The position numbers were made by a program, and so were the translations under genes. A stretch of 64,000 bases of DNA, from contig CAJKMG010000004.1 in assembly GCA_905200945.1 (NCBI GenBank), positions 1 to 64,000 on the forward strand, read 5' to 3'. The notes under the pieces were generated by a model. It was not told the origin of the DNA and did not search any database. It was given only the letters and a program-made list of their open reading frames with translations. This DNA comes from an uncultured Akkermansia sp. Its GTDB lineage: Bacteria > Verrucomicrobiota > Verrucomicrobiia > Verrucomicrobiales > Akkermansiaceae. This document shows positions 8,384 to 17,855 of this stretch, in pieces (the first letter of the stretch is position 1; every line of letters starts with the position of its first letter).

Positions 8384-9208
8384 ATGAGCCTTAATCATAA
8401 AATCGACTTTGCCGTCATCTTTACCGTTACGAATGCTAACCCCAACGGAGACCCTCTCGATGGCAACCGGCCCAGAACCACCTTGGAAGGACTCGGAGAA
8501 ATCTCCGATGTCTGTCTTAAAAGAAAAATCCGCAATAAACTGATGGACATGGGGCAAAACATCTTTGTCCAGTCAGACGACAGACGTGTAGACGACTATA
8601 AAACATTGAAAGAACGTGCTACTCCCATCCTGAAACAAAAAGGTACGTCTGCTGAACTGGCACAAAAAGCCTGTCAGGAATGGTATGATGTGAGAGCTTT
8701 TGGACAGGTCTTTGCCTTAAAAGACAAAGATGCGGCAAAAGGCACCGGCGTCTCCATAGGAATCAGAGGCCCAGTCACCATTCAACCAGCCTTTAGCAAA
8801 GATACAGTGAATATCACTAGTACACAAATTACGAAAAGTGTCAGCAATGACGGAGACGGCAGCAAAAAATCTTCCGACACCATGGGCATGAAGCACCGGG
8901 TGGACAAGGGCACCTATGTCTTCTTTGGAGCAATCAATCCACAGCTGGCAGAACTCACAGGCTTCTCGGATGAAGATGCCTCCATTTTCAAACAAGTGCT
9001 TCCTCAGATGTTTGAAGGAGACGCCTCCTCTGCTCGACCGGAAGGCAGCATGTCTATTCAAAAAGTCATTTGGTGGGAACATAACTGTAAAAGTGGTCAA
9101 TACTCTTCTGCGAAAGTCCACCACTCCATTGAAGTCTCCGAGGACGGAAATATTGTAAAGAAATATGATCTGCCGGGATTAACCCCGGAAATGATTGAAG
9201 GCTTCTGA
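8384..9208 (+). CDS. cas7c: Cas7c (Csd2), backbone subunit of type I-C Cascade
   Basis: A 274-aa Csd2/Cas7 protein, several copies of which line the crRNA in Cascade. Diagnostic segments are the N-terminal TNANPNGDPLDGNRPR, WYDVRAFGQVFA, GIRGPVTIQPAFS and GMKHRVDKGTYVFFGAINP. Length is normal. It is the last gene of the interference unit, 42 nt after cas8c, and is followed 22 nt later by a strong hairpin terminator. Start chosen at the ATG that gives MSLNHKIDFAVIF, the usual Csd2 beginning. Confidence 0.96.
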   Translation: MSLNHKIDFAVIFTVTNANPNGDPLDGNRPRTTLEGLGEISDVCLKRKIRNKLMDMGQNIFVQSDDRRVDDYKTLKERATPILKQKGTSAELAQKACQEWYDVRAFGQVFALKDKDAAKGTGVSIGIRGPVTIQPAFSKDTVNITSTQITKSVSNDGDGSKKSSDTMGMKHRVDKGTYVFFGAINPQLAELTGFSDEDASIFKQVLPQMFEGDASSARPEGSMSIQKVIWWEHNCKSGQYSSAKVHHSIEVSEDGNIVKKYDLPGLTPEMIEGF

Positions 9209-9230
9209 GCTGTTTCTTTTCACGAATGTC

Positions 9231-9264
9231 AAAACACCCTTCACTAAAAATGAAGGGTGTTTTT
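9231..9264. terminator. Two-way intrinsic terminator between cas7c and array 2
   Basis: A perfect 13-bp stem (9231-9243 with 9251-9263, core CACCCTTCA/TGAAGGGTG) has a 7-nt loop. It carries a T run on its right side and an A run on its left side, so it can stop transcription both ways. It would end the cas3-cas7c transcript and also the leftward pre-crRNA from array 2. Confidence 0.9.
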
Positions 9265-9316
9265 AATGAGCTTTATACTTCTTATTCCAGGGATATTAGG
9301 TCGTTCAGTCTACGAC

Positions 9317-12300
9317 ATCTAAATCCACGCACTCGTGAGAGTGCGACCTGATTTTCTGGTGCGGACTGGTTACTGCCGGAGGTTTCAATCCACGCACTCG
9401 TGAGAGTGCGACGCCATAGGCGTCCCCATAATCCCCGGCATTGTACGTTTCAATCCACGCACTCGTGAGAGTGCGACTTTTACGGCCAGGCGGACGCTTT
9501 CAAGAATGCGGTTTCAATCCACGCACTCGTGAGAGTGCGACTTCTTCCTTGATTCCCGGCTCTTTCATCTTCCGGGTTTCAATCCACGCACTCGTGAGAG
9601 TGCGACCCGGGCCGGAGGACGCCCGGGAATGGTGGACAAAGTTTCAATCCACGCACTCGTGAGAGTGCGACTTCCGGGTCGTCGTCATCCTCGTCCCGGT
9701 CCTTGGTTTCAATCCACGCACTCGTGAGAGTGCGACCGGCAAGGTCCTCCACGACGGCACGCTGGACCCGGTTTCAATCCACGCACTCGTGAGAGTGCGA
9801 CCGGTTAGCCGCCGCGCCGGGCTTAGAAAAAAATGTTTCAATCCACGCACTCGTGAGAGTGCGACCCGTCCTGACTGTGCAGATGACCGTCAAGGATGGG
9901 TTTCAATCCACGCACTCGTGAGAGTGCGACGGCCGTCCTTGTCCGGGAGGCCGTCACCAGCTTTGTTTCAATCCACGCACTCGTGAGAGTGCGACCAATG
10001 ACCTGGCCGCCCTCAACCTCCCCCCGGAAGTTTCAATCCACGCACTCGTGAGAGTGCGACCGCTGTCCTGACGGAGTTTCTTCATCGGTATTTAATGTTT
10101 CAATCCACGCACTCGTGAGAGTGCGACCGGCTCCATCAAGAAAAACAGGGTCGCCAATGTTGTTTCAATCCACGCACTCGTGAGAGTGCGACTGGGGCTG
10201 ATTGCGTCGTTCACCCGTGCCGTGCGCGTTTCAATCCACGCACTCGTGAGAGTGCGACTTGACCGCAAGGCCATGGCCGGGCTGGAAATGCAGTTTCAAT
10301 CCACGCACTCGTGAGAGTGCGACTGGCGTACAGGATATCACCAGCGACTTGAGTACATGTTTCAATCCACGCACTCGTGAGAGTGCGACATTCACATAGG
10401 CCAAATCAGCACTCCCATCACCGGTTTCAATCCACGCACTCGTGAGAGTGCGACTGACGACGGCGGAACGCAAGGCTTCCCCCGCTCGGTTTCAATCCAC
10501 GCACTCGTGAGAGTGCGACAATCCGCTGCTCCTTATCCGCAAGCTGCTTATAAGTTTCAATCCACGCACTCGTGAGAGTGCGACTGCACGTTTGAGGAAA
10601 TAGTGAAGAATAAGATACGGTTTCAATCCACGCACTCGTGAGAGTGCGACATTGGACGGAGGGGGATGTCGGGGTTCGTCTTCGGTTTCAATCCACGCAC
10701 TCGTGAGAGTGCGACGTATATATCTCGGATGCACGCTCCACGATGTTACGGTTTCAATCCACGCACTCGTGAGAGTGCGACATGCCTACGAAAAAAGCAA
10801 AACTAAAACCGGCCTGTTTCAATCCACGCACTCGTGAGAGTGCGACTGGAATTATTATTGAGGGAGTGTGTCCAACAAAAAGGTTTCAATCCACGCACTC
10901 GTGAGAGTGCGACGAGTGGGGTACGGTGGGCGATTATCGGGAAGTGATGTTTCAATCCACGCACTCGTGAGAGTGCGACAAGCATTCTTGGGGATGATAA
11001 CAGTAAATTGATTGTTTCAATCCACGCACTCGTGAGAGTGCGACCGGGAATTGAGAGAAGAAGCGGAACAGGGAGGATGTTTCAATCCACGCACTCGTGA
11101 GAGTGCGACGTCACTTTGATGCCGTCGGGAAGGAAAATAGCCAGTTTCAATCCACGCACTCGTGAGAGTGCGACTTTACGGATTATCAGGACATGGCTTC
11201 CTGGCAGGAGTTTCAATCCACGCACTCGTGAGAGTGCGACGCGAACCGCCCCGCCAAACTTCCATGCTCGGAAGGTTTCAATCCACGCACTCGTGAGAGT
11301 GCGACAGGGGGAGGAGTTGGACCTCCGACGTGAGGACAGGTTTCAATCCACGCACTCGTGAGAGTGCGACCAGGTGGGTGACGGACGTGATCAACACCAC
11401 CAGCGGTTTCAATCCACGCACTCGTGAGAGTGCGACAATTGGCCGAAGAGTGCGGCAAGAACCCGAACCTGTTTCAATCCACGCACTCGTGAGAGTGCGA
11501 CTGATGACGTCAAATTGGTCTCGGTATTCCCGCTTGTTTCAATCCACGCACTCGTGAGAGTGCGACTAGTAGTTTTTTGTTAGAACAATTTTAGATACAG
11601 TTTCAATCCACGCACTCGTGAGAGTGCGACGGTTGTAGTTCGTGAATCGTTCGAGTAAAACCCGGTTTCAATCCACGCACTCGTGAGAGTGCGACCTTTC
11701 AGGCTTGCCCCCTTATTGACGGCCTCCTTGTTTCAATCCACGCACTCGTGAGAGTGCGACGCAAACGCCGTGGAAATGTTACACGATTCCGCAGGTTTCA
11801 ATCCACGCACTCGTGAGAGTGCGACCCGCCCAATGGCCTGCGCCCTCGCGTCCGGCAATGTTTCAATCCACGCACTCGTGAGAGTGCGACCAGCACATGG
11901 TACTTGTCCGTCTTCAAAAAATCGTTTCAATCCACGCACTCGTGAGAGTGCGACGGGCCTCTTTCCCCAGGAGAAGATCCGACTTGATGTTTCAATCCAC
12001 GCACTCGTGAGAGTGCGACCGGCAACATTTACGCGTTCGGCAAGCTCGTTTCTGTTTCAATCCACGCACTCGTGAGAGTGCGACCCATGTGGAAAAACAG
12101 CTTCAGGGGAACTATGAAGTTTCAATCCACGCACTCGTGAGAGTGCGACTCGAGATGTAGAAAATCGCCGTAAAAATGCTCAGTTTCAATCCACGCACTC
12201 GTGAGAGTGCGACTCCCAACGGCACTGTTCGCACCCCGCGTGAAACAGTTTCAATCCACGCACTCGTGAGAGTGCGACTCCGGCAACGTCTTCCACTTTC

Positions 12301-12408
12301 TTGACGTGCCCGGTTTCAATCCACGCACTCGTGAGAGTGCGACCACGGCCTTCTTGTCAGTTGTTGATGTGTTCATTGTTTCAATCCACGCACTCGTGAG
12401 AGTGCGAC
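9317..12408 (-). CRISPR. CRISPR array 2 (type I-C, 31-nt repeats, 48 repeats / 47 spacers)
   Basis: Forty-eight 31-nt repeats on a period of about 65 nt carry 47 spacers of 33-36 nt. On + the repeat begins GTTTCAATCCACGC and ends GAGTGCGAC. Compared with array 1 it is 2 nt shorter, with a 7-bp stem (CGCACTC/GAGTGCG) and a TCAC loop in the RNA sense. The leftmost copy (9317-9347) has three mismatches in its first five bases, the usual decay of the leader-distal end. All others look identical. That decay, the repeat sense and the leader homology at the right end put transcription leftward, away from the acyltransferase gene and toward the terminator at 9231-9264. I found no duplicated spacer by eye. 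Confidence 0.98.
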
Positions 12409-12590
12409 TCCTGGACGTCTATGGTTTGATTATCAACAGTGCAACGGGTGTTTTGCGCCAACCTCCCATGGGAGGTACAAAGATTCCAGGCCGTGAAAAA
12501 GAGATGATAGTTGTCAAGATTAGAACCCCAACGGATTACGAAAATCGCCGGTGTCCCGGGAATTTTCTGTGAGCTTGGGGTCGGCGGAAG
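12409..12590 (-). promoter_or_regulatory. Leader of CRISPR array 2
   Basis: Homologous to the array 1 leader with the same spacing: TCAACAG at 12433, TTTGCGCCAACCTCCC at 12452-12467, TGTCAA (minus-strand TTGACA) at 12512-12517, AATCGCCG at 12543-12550 and the GAGCTTGGGGTCGGCG block at 12571-12586. The offsets from the TTTGCGCC block are equal in the two leaders. No good -10 box follows TTGACA here, unlike leader 1. The inverted repeat is present but imperfect. The following 12591-12806 holds no gene I can support and only the 3' flank of the next gene. Confidence 0.72.
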
Positions 12591-12806
12591 GGAGACCGGG
12601 AAAGGAGCTTTTCATGCGTTAAAAAGCCCGCATCTCCGGCAACCTAGGCCTGTACACGATGCAGGGACATCCTAGCCTGTTCCCTCTTTCCCGTCCAGAA
12701 TTTTGCAGGCTTCTCCCTAGAAACCGTTTTATTCTCTTTTCCACAAAAGAAGAGGCGCCCCGGTACTGCCGTGTCCTCGAAGCGACCTGCGGAAAATATC
12801 TGCGGT

Positions 12807-13961
12807 TTACATGATGCTTTTGCGCGTCCACCTGTTCAGGCTCAACAGCCATACCAACGCCGCGGAGACAGCGGAGGCCAGACAGGCCATCAACGGAATT
12901 TTTACGGCGGAGGGCAGCCTTCCCAGCCCGATGAAGTTCACGAAGTCATAGGAGCACTGGACAAAGAAGAAGTGGCACAGATACACGCCGAAAGTAAGCG
13001 CCGCCACCTTGCTCAGCACTGGACCAGCCTTGATTCTGAGCCTGCTGACGATGACAAAGATGGCAAAGGTCATCATGAATACATTGATTCCGGAGAAATA
13101 CCAGAGCACTTCCAGCTTGGAGTACTGGCCGGGGAAGTGCTTCTGCGTTTCCAGAAAGCCGAGGAACGTGACGGCAAAACCAATCAAGAAGAGGGGAATA
13201 GTAATGGCCAGCGTTTTTTTCCAGCTCCAGGCCAGCGGGTATTTGGTCAGGTAATGCGCCAGCACCATATATCCCAGGAATCCGGAAAAGTTATAAAACA
13301 TACCGTACGGATTCCAATCGCAAACACCCAGAATGCCCATATTGCCATAATTGCCCTCATAACCCAGCGCCGGAGCAAGCATCTGGATGTAGGGAAGAGT
13401 CATGCTGAATATCCAGATGCCCAGAAAGATTTTCACGTCCTGCCTTTTGGCTTGCGTCAGCCACGCGCTCATGATGGGCATGAAGAGGTACAGGCCCACC
13501 AGCATGTATACGTACCACAGGGGCGTGGTATCATAGTTGAAGTTGAAGAAGAAGGTGTACAGCTTGCCGACGGTGGCGCTCCAGGTGTAAGTGTCCATCA
13601 CGATATTGGGACTGGCCGTTTGAACGCCTGCGGCAAAGTATCCGAAGTAGAGCAAGGGAAGCGCCAATGACCAGACAATGAGCGGAACCAGTACCCTTTT
13701 GAGGCGCCTGGAGTAAAAAACGCCCATTTCCAAGGTGACCGGAAAGAGCAATACTCCGGAGATCATGGCGAACAGAGGCACGCACGGCCGTACCAGACTG
13801 CCCCAGAAGACAGCGGATTTAAAGTTGAAGGAACCGTCAAAACTTCCTACGAACGGATCACAGCAATGGGCCAGGACAACGAGGAAACAGGCCAGAATAC
13901 GCAGAAAGTCCACCCAGGCAATGTGGCTGCCGCAAGAATTCGGTGATTGGTTGATGTTCAT
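12807..13961 (-). CDS. Acyltransferase 3 family membrane protein (OafA-like)
   Basis: A 384-aa multi-pass membrane protein. The N-terminal IAWVDFLRILACFLVVLAH carries the conserved Arg/His-containing first helix of the AT3 (acyltransferase 3) family, which moves acyl groups, often acetyl, onto cell-surface sugars. About ten hydrophobic segments follow, with LWYVYMLVGLYLFMPIMSAW as a typical middle helix. It has no SGNH domain, unlike the longer AT3 protein at 54431. It stands alone on the minus strand next to the array 2 leader and ends in RWTRKSIM. The substrate cannot be told from the sequence; surface polysaccharide or peptidoglycan are possible. Confidence 0.85.
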   Translation of the reverse strand: MNINQSPNSCGSHIAWVDFLRILACFLVVLAHCCDPFVGSFDGSFNFKSAVFWGSLVRPCVPLFAMISGVLLFPVTLEMGVFYSRRLKRVLVPLIVWSLALPLLYFGYFAAGVQTASPNIVMDTYTWSATVGKLYTFFFNFNYDTTPLWYVYMLVGLYLFMPIMSAWLTQAKRQDVKIFLGIWIFSMTLPYIQMLAPALGYEGNYGNMGILGVCDWNPYGMFYNFSGFLGYMVLAHYLTKYPLAWSWKKTLAITIPLFLIGFAVTFLGFLETQKHFPGQYSKLEVLWYFSGINVFMMTFAIFVIVSRLRIKAGPVLSKVAALTFGVYLCHFFFVQCSYDFVNFIGLGRLPSAVKIPLMACLASAVSAALVWLLSLNRWTRKSIM

Positions 13962-14273
13962 GGTTACGTGGGAGAAAAAGGCGCCGCGTCATCGCAAACG
14001 TGTCTGATAATATACCCGTTTCCCGGAAACGTTCTATCATCAAATGGGAAAAAGAAATAAATTCGGAGAAGTTTATCTCTCATTCAACAGGACACACCGC
14101 TTCCTTCCCTGCAAGGGAAATTTTTCCGCCGTATTCCGATGAAGAACTATTCTGAAACAGAAGGGGAGCCCCATCCAAACGCCCATGTTTTCCTTTTGAA
14201 TTTGCAGGGGGGATTTTCATTCATGCTCATGGCTAAGATTCCCGGAAACCGGAATTCAGGCCCTCTCCCTCCT
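13962..14273. other. Intergenic region between putA and the acyltransferase gene
   Basis: No convincing gene in these 312 nt. It should contain the 3' end of the putA transcript and the promoter of the acyltransferase gene, both on the minus strand. The palindrome GTTTCCCGGAAAC at 14018-14030 could be an operator, and TTCCCTGCAAGGGAA followed by a T run (about 14104-14125) looks like a small + strand hairpin. Neither is well supported. Confidence 0.4.
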
Positions 14274-17200
14274 TCACACGCTGTCCGTCTTAAAACTGCC
14301 CGGCGGCGGGATGAGATTGCCGTAGCGGTGAACGGTTTCGGAAACAGCCTGTTCCCGGAAATAACCCAGCAGCTCCAACCGCCCATTGGCAAGCACGGGA
14401 CGGTCCAGTACTTCCACATCCCGGGCACGGGCGGCATTGGCCAGAGCCTCGGAAATATCTGTTCCACGCAGGAACCGTACGCCTTGAAGCGCTTCCGGCA
14501 TCCGGACGATCAATTCCGCTTCCGTTTCCACCGTCAGGGAAGCATAATAACCATGCATTTTCTGAATCCAGGGGCGGCTCGTCCCTATGCTCAGGTGCAG
14601 GAGCACCCCGCACAGTTTCGCCCCCAGCAGCAGAATGGCGACGTCATCGTCGGACATGTTTTCCACACGGGCCAGAATTCCCTTCACGGGGATATAGCGG
14701 AAGGTATTATTTTCTCCGTAAATGTGGGAGGGATCATGATCCACGCCGAATTCCTCCATCCACCACTTGGCCTGGGAGCCGGCTGCTGAACGGATGCGCT
14801 TGGCGCAATCCGGCAGCTCGGAGCACAATTTTTCCACCAGGCCGGAAATACGCTCACCCGGCGTGCGCAGCTTTTGAGGCAGCGCCTTTTCCTCCCAGCG
14901 TCCCAGCATGGTAAGGTAGTTGGGACCTCCGGCTTTGGCGCCAGGCCCCATGGAAGAATGGTTCCACCCGCCGAACGGCTGGCGGCGAACGATGGCGCCG
15001 GTAATGACACGGTTGATGTACGCGTTGCCCACCTGCACTTTAGTTTTCCACAAGGCAATTTCCCGTTCATCCAGGGACTGAAGGCCGCCGGTAAGGCCAA
15101 ATTCGGAGTCGTTCTGGATGTCAATGGCTTCCTCCAGGTTTTCCGCACGAATGATGCCCAACACCGGGCCGAAGCATTCCGTCTGATGGAACCAGCTTCC
15201 CGGTTTCACGCCCAGCCGGATTCCGGGCGACCAGAGGCACGGGTTGTCTTCCGAAGGTTCCGGCTTGAGCAGCCATTCCTCTCCGGGTTCCAGCTGCGTC
15301 AGCGCACGGAGCAGATTTCCTTCCGGCTCCCTGATGAGCGGCGTCACCACGGAGCTGACTTCCCAGGAACCGCCTACCTTCAGGCTGGCGGCGGCATCCT
15401 TCAACTGACGCAGAAAAGCAGGATTGTCATAAACGGAAGCCTCCACAATAGCCACGCTGGCGGCGGAACACTTCTGTCCGGAATGGCCGAAAGCGCTTTT
15501 CACCAAATCCTTCACAGCCTGGTCCGGGTCAGCCGTAGCGGTGATGATCATGGCATCCTTTCCGCTGGTTTCAGCCAGCACATGCAGGTCAGGCCGCAGT
15601 TCGCGCAACATTTTCCCGGTGCGGTAGGATCCCGTCATGATCACGCCGTTCAAGCGGGGGTCCATCAAAAACTTGCGGGAAATTTCATTGCGCGGCATCG
15701 GCACGAATTGAAGGACGTTTTTAGGCACACCGGCACGCCAGAACGCCTGTACAATCTGCCAAGCCGTATAAACGGCCAGTTCAGACGGTTTGAACACCAC
15801 GGCATTTCCCGCCATCAGGGCGGCAGCTACACCGCCCGTCGGAATAGCGAAGGGGAAATTCCAGGGAGACATCACGCAAATGATACCCAGCGGGGATATT
15901 TCCACTCCGTCGTTCATCCCGTCTCGGTCCAGGCCTTCCGCGTAATAGCGGCAGAAGTCTATGGCCTCGCTCACCTCCACATCAGCCTCCGTGGGAGCCT
16001 TCCCGGCATCCCTCACCATGGCAGCAATAGCTTCCCCCCTGATTCTGGACAGCTCCTGCGCCACCCGGTGCAGGATTTCAGCGCGTTCGCCAATGCTTTT
16101 GGACGCCCAGGAGGAGCGGGCCCTGTCCGCCGTGTCCAAGGCATGTTCAACCTGGTCAAAGTCCGCATAAGCGAATTTATAGGAAATGTCATTATGGCGG
16201 GACGGATCGCGCCCCACGCCCCACAGATTAGTCGTAATTTCCTCACCATCTATAACCAATGGAATTTCCTCGCCGGCTTTTTCCTTCTCCGCGGCAATCA
16301 GCCCGTTGATCCATTCCGCATTCTGCCTCAGAGACCAGTCCGTATCCCGCTCGTTGGCAAAGGCATCCCGGTAATGTGAGGGCTGAATGGGGTCCGCAGC
16401 GCGGTTCTGCGTGCGGTTGGGTCCGTACTTCACCTCATCCTTTTCCTGACAGGCCTTCAAAAACCGCTTTTTCTGGACCTCCCAGCTCCGGGACCCCGGC
16501 GTCATGCCGAAGAGATCATGCAGGAAATTCTCCTCACTGGTATTTTCATCCAGCCTCCGCACCAGATAGGCAATGGCGCTGTGAAAGTCTTCCTTCAGAA
16601 CCACGGGGGCATAAAGAAGCAGACCGTCCGCCGCCTGGCGGATGACCCGCGCCTGATGGTTCGCCATCCCTTCCAGCATTTCGAATTCCACCTGGTCACG
16701 CACGCCTTCCCGCTCACGCAACAGCATGGCATAACACAAATCAAACAGGTTGTGGGAAGCCACGCCGAACTGCACATATCTGGCATTATCCGGCATGCAG
16801 CCGTAATGGAGCATTCTCTTGTAATTGGCATCCACCTGGGCTTTCGTGCCATACGGGGCCTGCGCCCAGCCATGCATGGAGGCCTCCACCTTCTCCATCG
16901 CCAGGTTGGCGCCTTTCACCAGGCGTATTTTGATGCGCGCTCCCCCCTGCTCCACGCGTTCCTTCGCCCAGGCGCACAGCTTCATTTGCTCCTCCCAGGA
17001 ATCCGGCAAATAGGCCTGGAGCACAATTCCCGCCTCCAGATGCATGAATTCATCCTCCATCAACGTACGTTTGAACGCTTCCGCCGTCAGATGAAGATCA
17101 CGGTATTCCTCCATATCCAGATTCACGAACTTGGGCTTTCTGGAACCGTCCGGCAACGTTACCGCATTGGTAATGGCCGCCCGGTACAGGATGCGCAGGC

Positions 17201-17855
17201 GCTCCTGAATCAATTTGACGGTTTCTTCAAAGGCTACCAAATGAATCTGGCTGAAAATGGCTGAAATCTTGACGGAAATATAGTCACAGTCCTTGTCTGT
17301 CAGCCGGTCCACGACCTGCTGAAGACGGTGGTGCGCCTCGCTTTCACCCAGAATGGCCTCTCCCAGCTGGTTGATGTTCATCCGGATGCCGGCCTTGCGC
17401 CTGCGGCGCAGGTGGGGGCGCAGTTTTCCATCCTCGGCAGGAAGAATGACATTGGAGCTTTCCTTTCTCAACTGGCTGGTAATCATGGGCATGACCACAC
17501 CCGGAAATTGATCGGAAAATCTCCCCCCCATCTTCATGGCGAAACGGTCGGCCGCAGACAAATAACGGGGAACGCCATATCCGTCCAGAAGATAGCGGAA
17601 CAACTCCGCGCCCCGCGCCGGAGAAGAAGGACGGAACACCCGATCCGCCAGCGCCAGCGTAAACGCCTTGCCCGCCGGATCATTCATCATGCGCTCCATT
17701 TGCTGCGCCTGCCTCTTCTCTTTCCCTCTCATCCCGGCATTCGACTGCTTTAAAATGGACTCCGCCAGTTCCACAGCCTTGGCGGCCAGTTGCTGGTCAG
17801 TCCATTGGCCTCGGCGAGCCTCCGCCATCATGTCCGGGATGGATGAATCTGTCAT
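14274..17855 (-). CDS. putA: Bifunctional proline dehydrogenase / P5C dehydrogenase PutA
   Basis: A protein of about 1193 aa that oxidises proline to glutamate in two steps, using FAD in the first domain and NAD in the second. The N-terminal half has proline dehydrogenase segments (RIKIRLVKGANLAMEKVEAS, QFGVASHN). The C-terminal half is an aldehyde dehydrogenase with MSPWNFPFAIPTGGVAAAL, NAVVFKPSE, LAETSGKDAM and the catalytic cysteine at about residue 796 in GHSGQKCSAASV. No N-terminal ribbon-helix-helix DNA-binding domain is seen, so it should not repress its own gene as E. coli PutA does. The frame is open to 17948; I chose the ATG at 17855 (MTDSSIPDMM) because the preceding 31 residues look non-coding, but that is a judgement. 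Confidence 0.93.
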   Translation of the reverse strand: MTDSSIPDMMAEARRGQWTDQQLAAKAVELAESILKQSNAGMRGKEKRQAQQMERMMNDPAGKAFTLALADRVFRPSSPARGAELFRYLLDGYGVPRYLSAADRFAMKMGGRFSDQFPGVVMPMITSQLRKESSNVILPAEDGKLRPHLRRRRKAGIRMNINQLGEAILGESEAHHRLQQVVDRLTDKDCDYISVKISAIFSQIHLVAFEETVKLIQERLRILYRAAITNAVTLPDGSRKPKFVNLDMEEYRDLHLTAEAFKRTLMEDEFMHLEAGIVLQAYLPDSWEEQMKLCAWAKERVEQGGARIKIRLVKGANLAMEKVEASMHGWAQAPYGTKAQVDANYKRMLHYGCMPDNARYVQFGVASHNLFDLCYAMLLREREGVRDQVEFEMLEGMANHQARVIRQAADGLLLYAPVVLKEDFHSAIAYLVRRLDENTSEENFLHDLFGMTPGSRSWEVQKKRFLKACQEKDEVKYGPNRTQNRAADPIQPSHYRDAFANERDTDWSLRQNAEWINGLIAAEKEKAGEEIPLVIDGEEITTNLWGVGRDPSRHNDISYKFAYADFDQVEHALDTADRARSSWASKSIGERAEILHRVAQELSRIRGEAIAAMVRDAGKAPTEADVEVSEAIDFCRYYAEGLDRDGMNDGVEISPLGIICVMSPWNFPFAIPTGGVAAALMAGNAVVFKPSELAVYTAWQIVQAFWRAGVPKNVLQFVPMPRNEISRKFLMDPRLNGVIMTGSYRTGKMLRELRPDLHVLAETSGKDAMIITATADPDQAVKDLVKSAFGHSGQKCSAASVAIVEASVYDNPAFLRQLKDAAASLKVGGSWEVSSVVTPLIREPEGNLLRALTQLEPGEEWLLKPEPSEDNPCLWSPGIRLGVKPGSWFHQTECFGPVLGIIRAENLEEAIDIQNDSEFGLTGGLQSLDEREIALWKTKVQVGNAYINRVITGAIVRRQPFGGWNHSSMGPGAKAGGPNYLTMLGRWEEKALPQKLRTPGERISGLVEKLCSELPDCAKRIRSAAGSQAKWWMEEFGVDHDPSHIYGENNTFRYIPVKGILARVENMSDDDVAILLLGAKLCGVLLHLSIGTSRPWIQKMHGYYASLTVETEAELIVRMPEALQGVRFLRGTDISEALANAARARDVEVLDRPVLANGRLELLGYFREQAVSETVHRYGNLIPPPGSFKTDSV

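Noticed and set aside
22..12408. Arrays transcribed rightward with leaders at their left ends
   Set aside because: The repeat sense for type I-C (ending ATTGAAAC), the decayed repeat at the left of array 2 and the shared right-hand flanks all point to leftward transcription.
14018..14030. GTTTCCCGGAAAC palindrome as an operator
   Set aside because: A single short palindrome with no regulator gene nearby and no second copy in the window; kept only as a remark in the intergenic entry.
14874..16379. Long + strand open frame opposite putA
   Set aside because: Shadow of a GC-rich coding gene; PutA motifs on the minus strand are unambiguous. Similar shadows opposite katE (19845-21680), the BY-kinase (31983-33536) and ccsBA (23725-25035) were dropped for the same reason.
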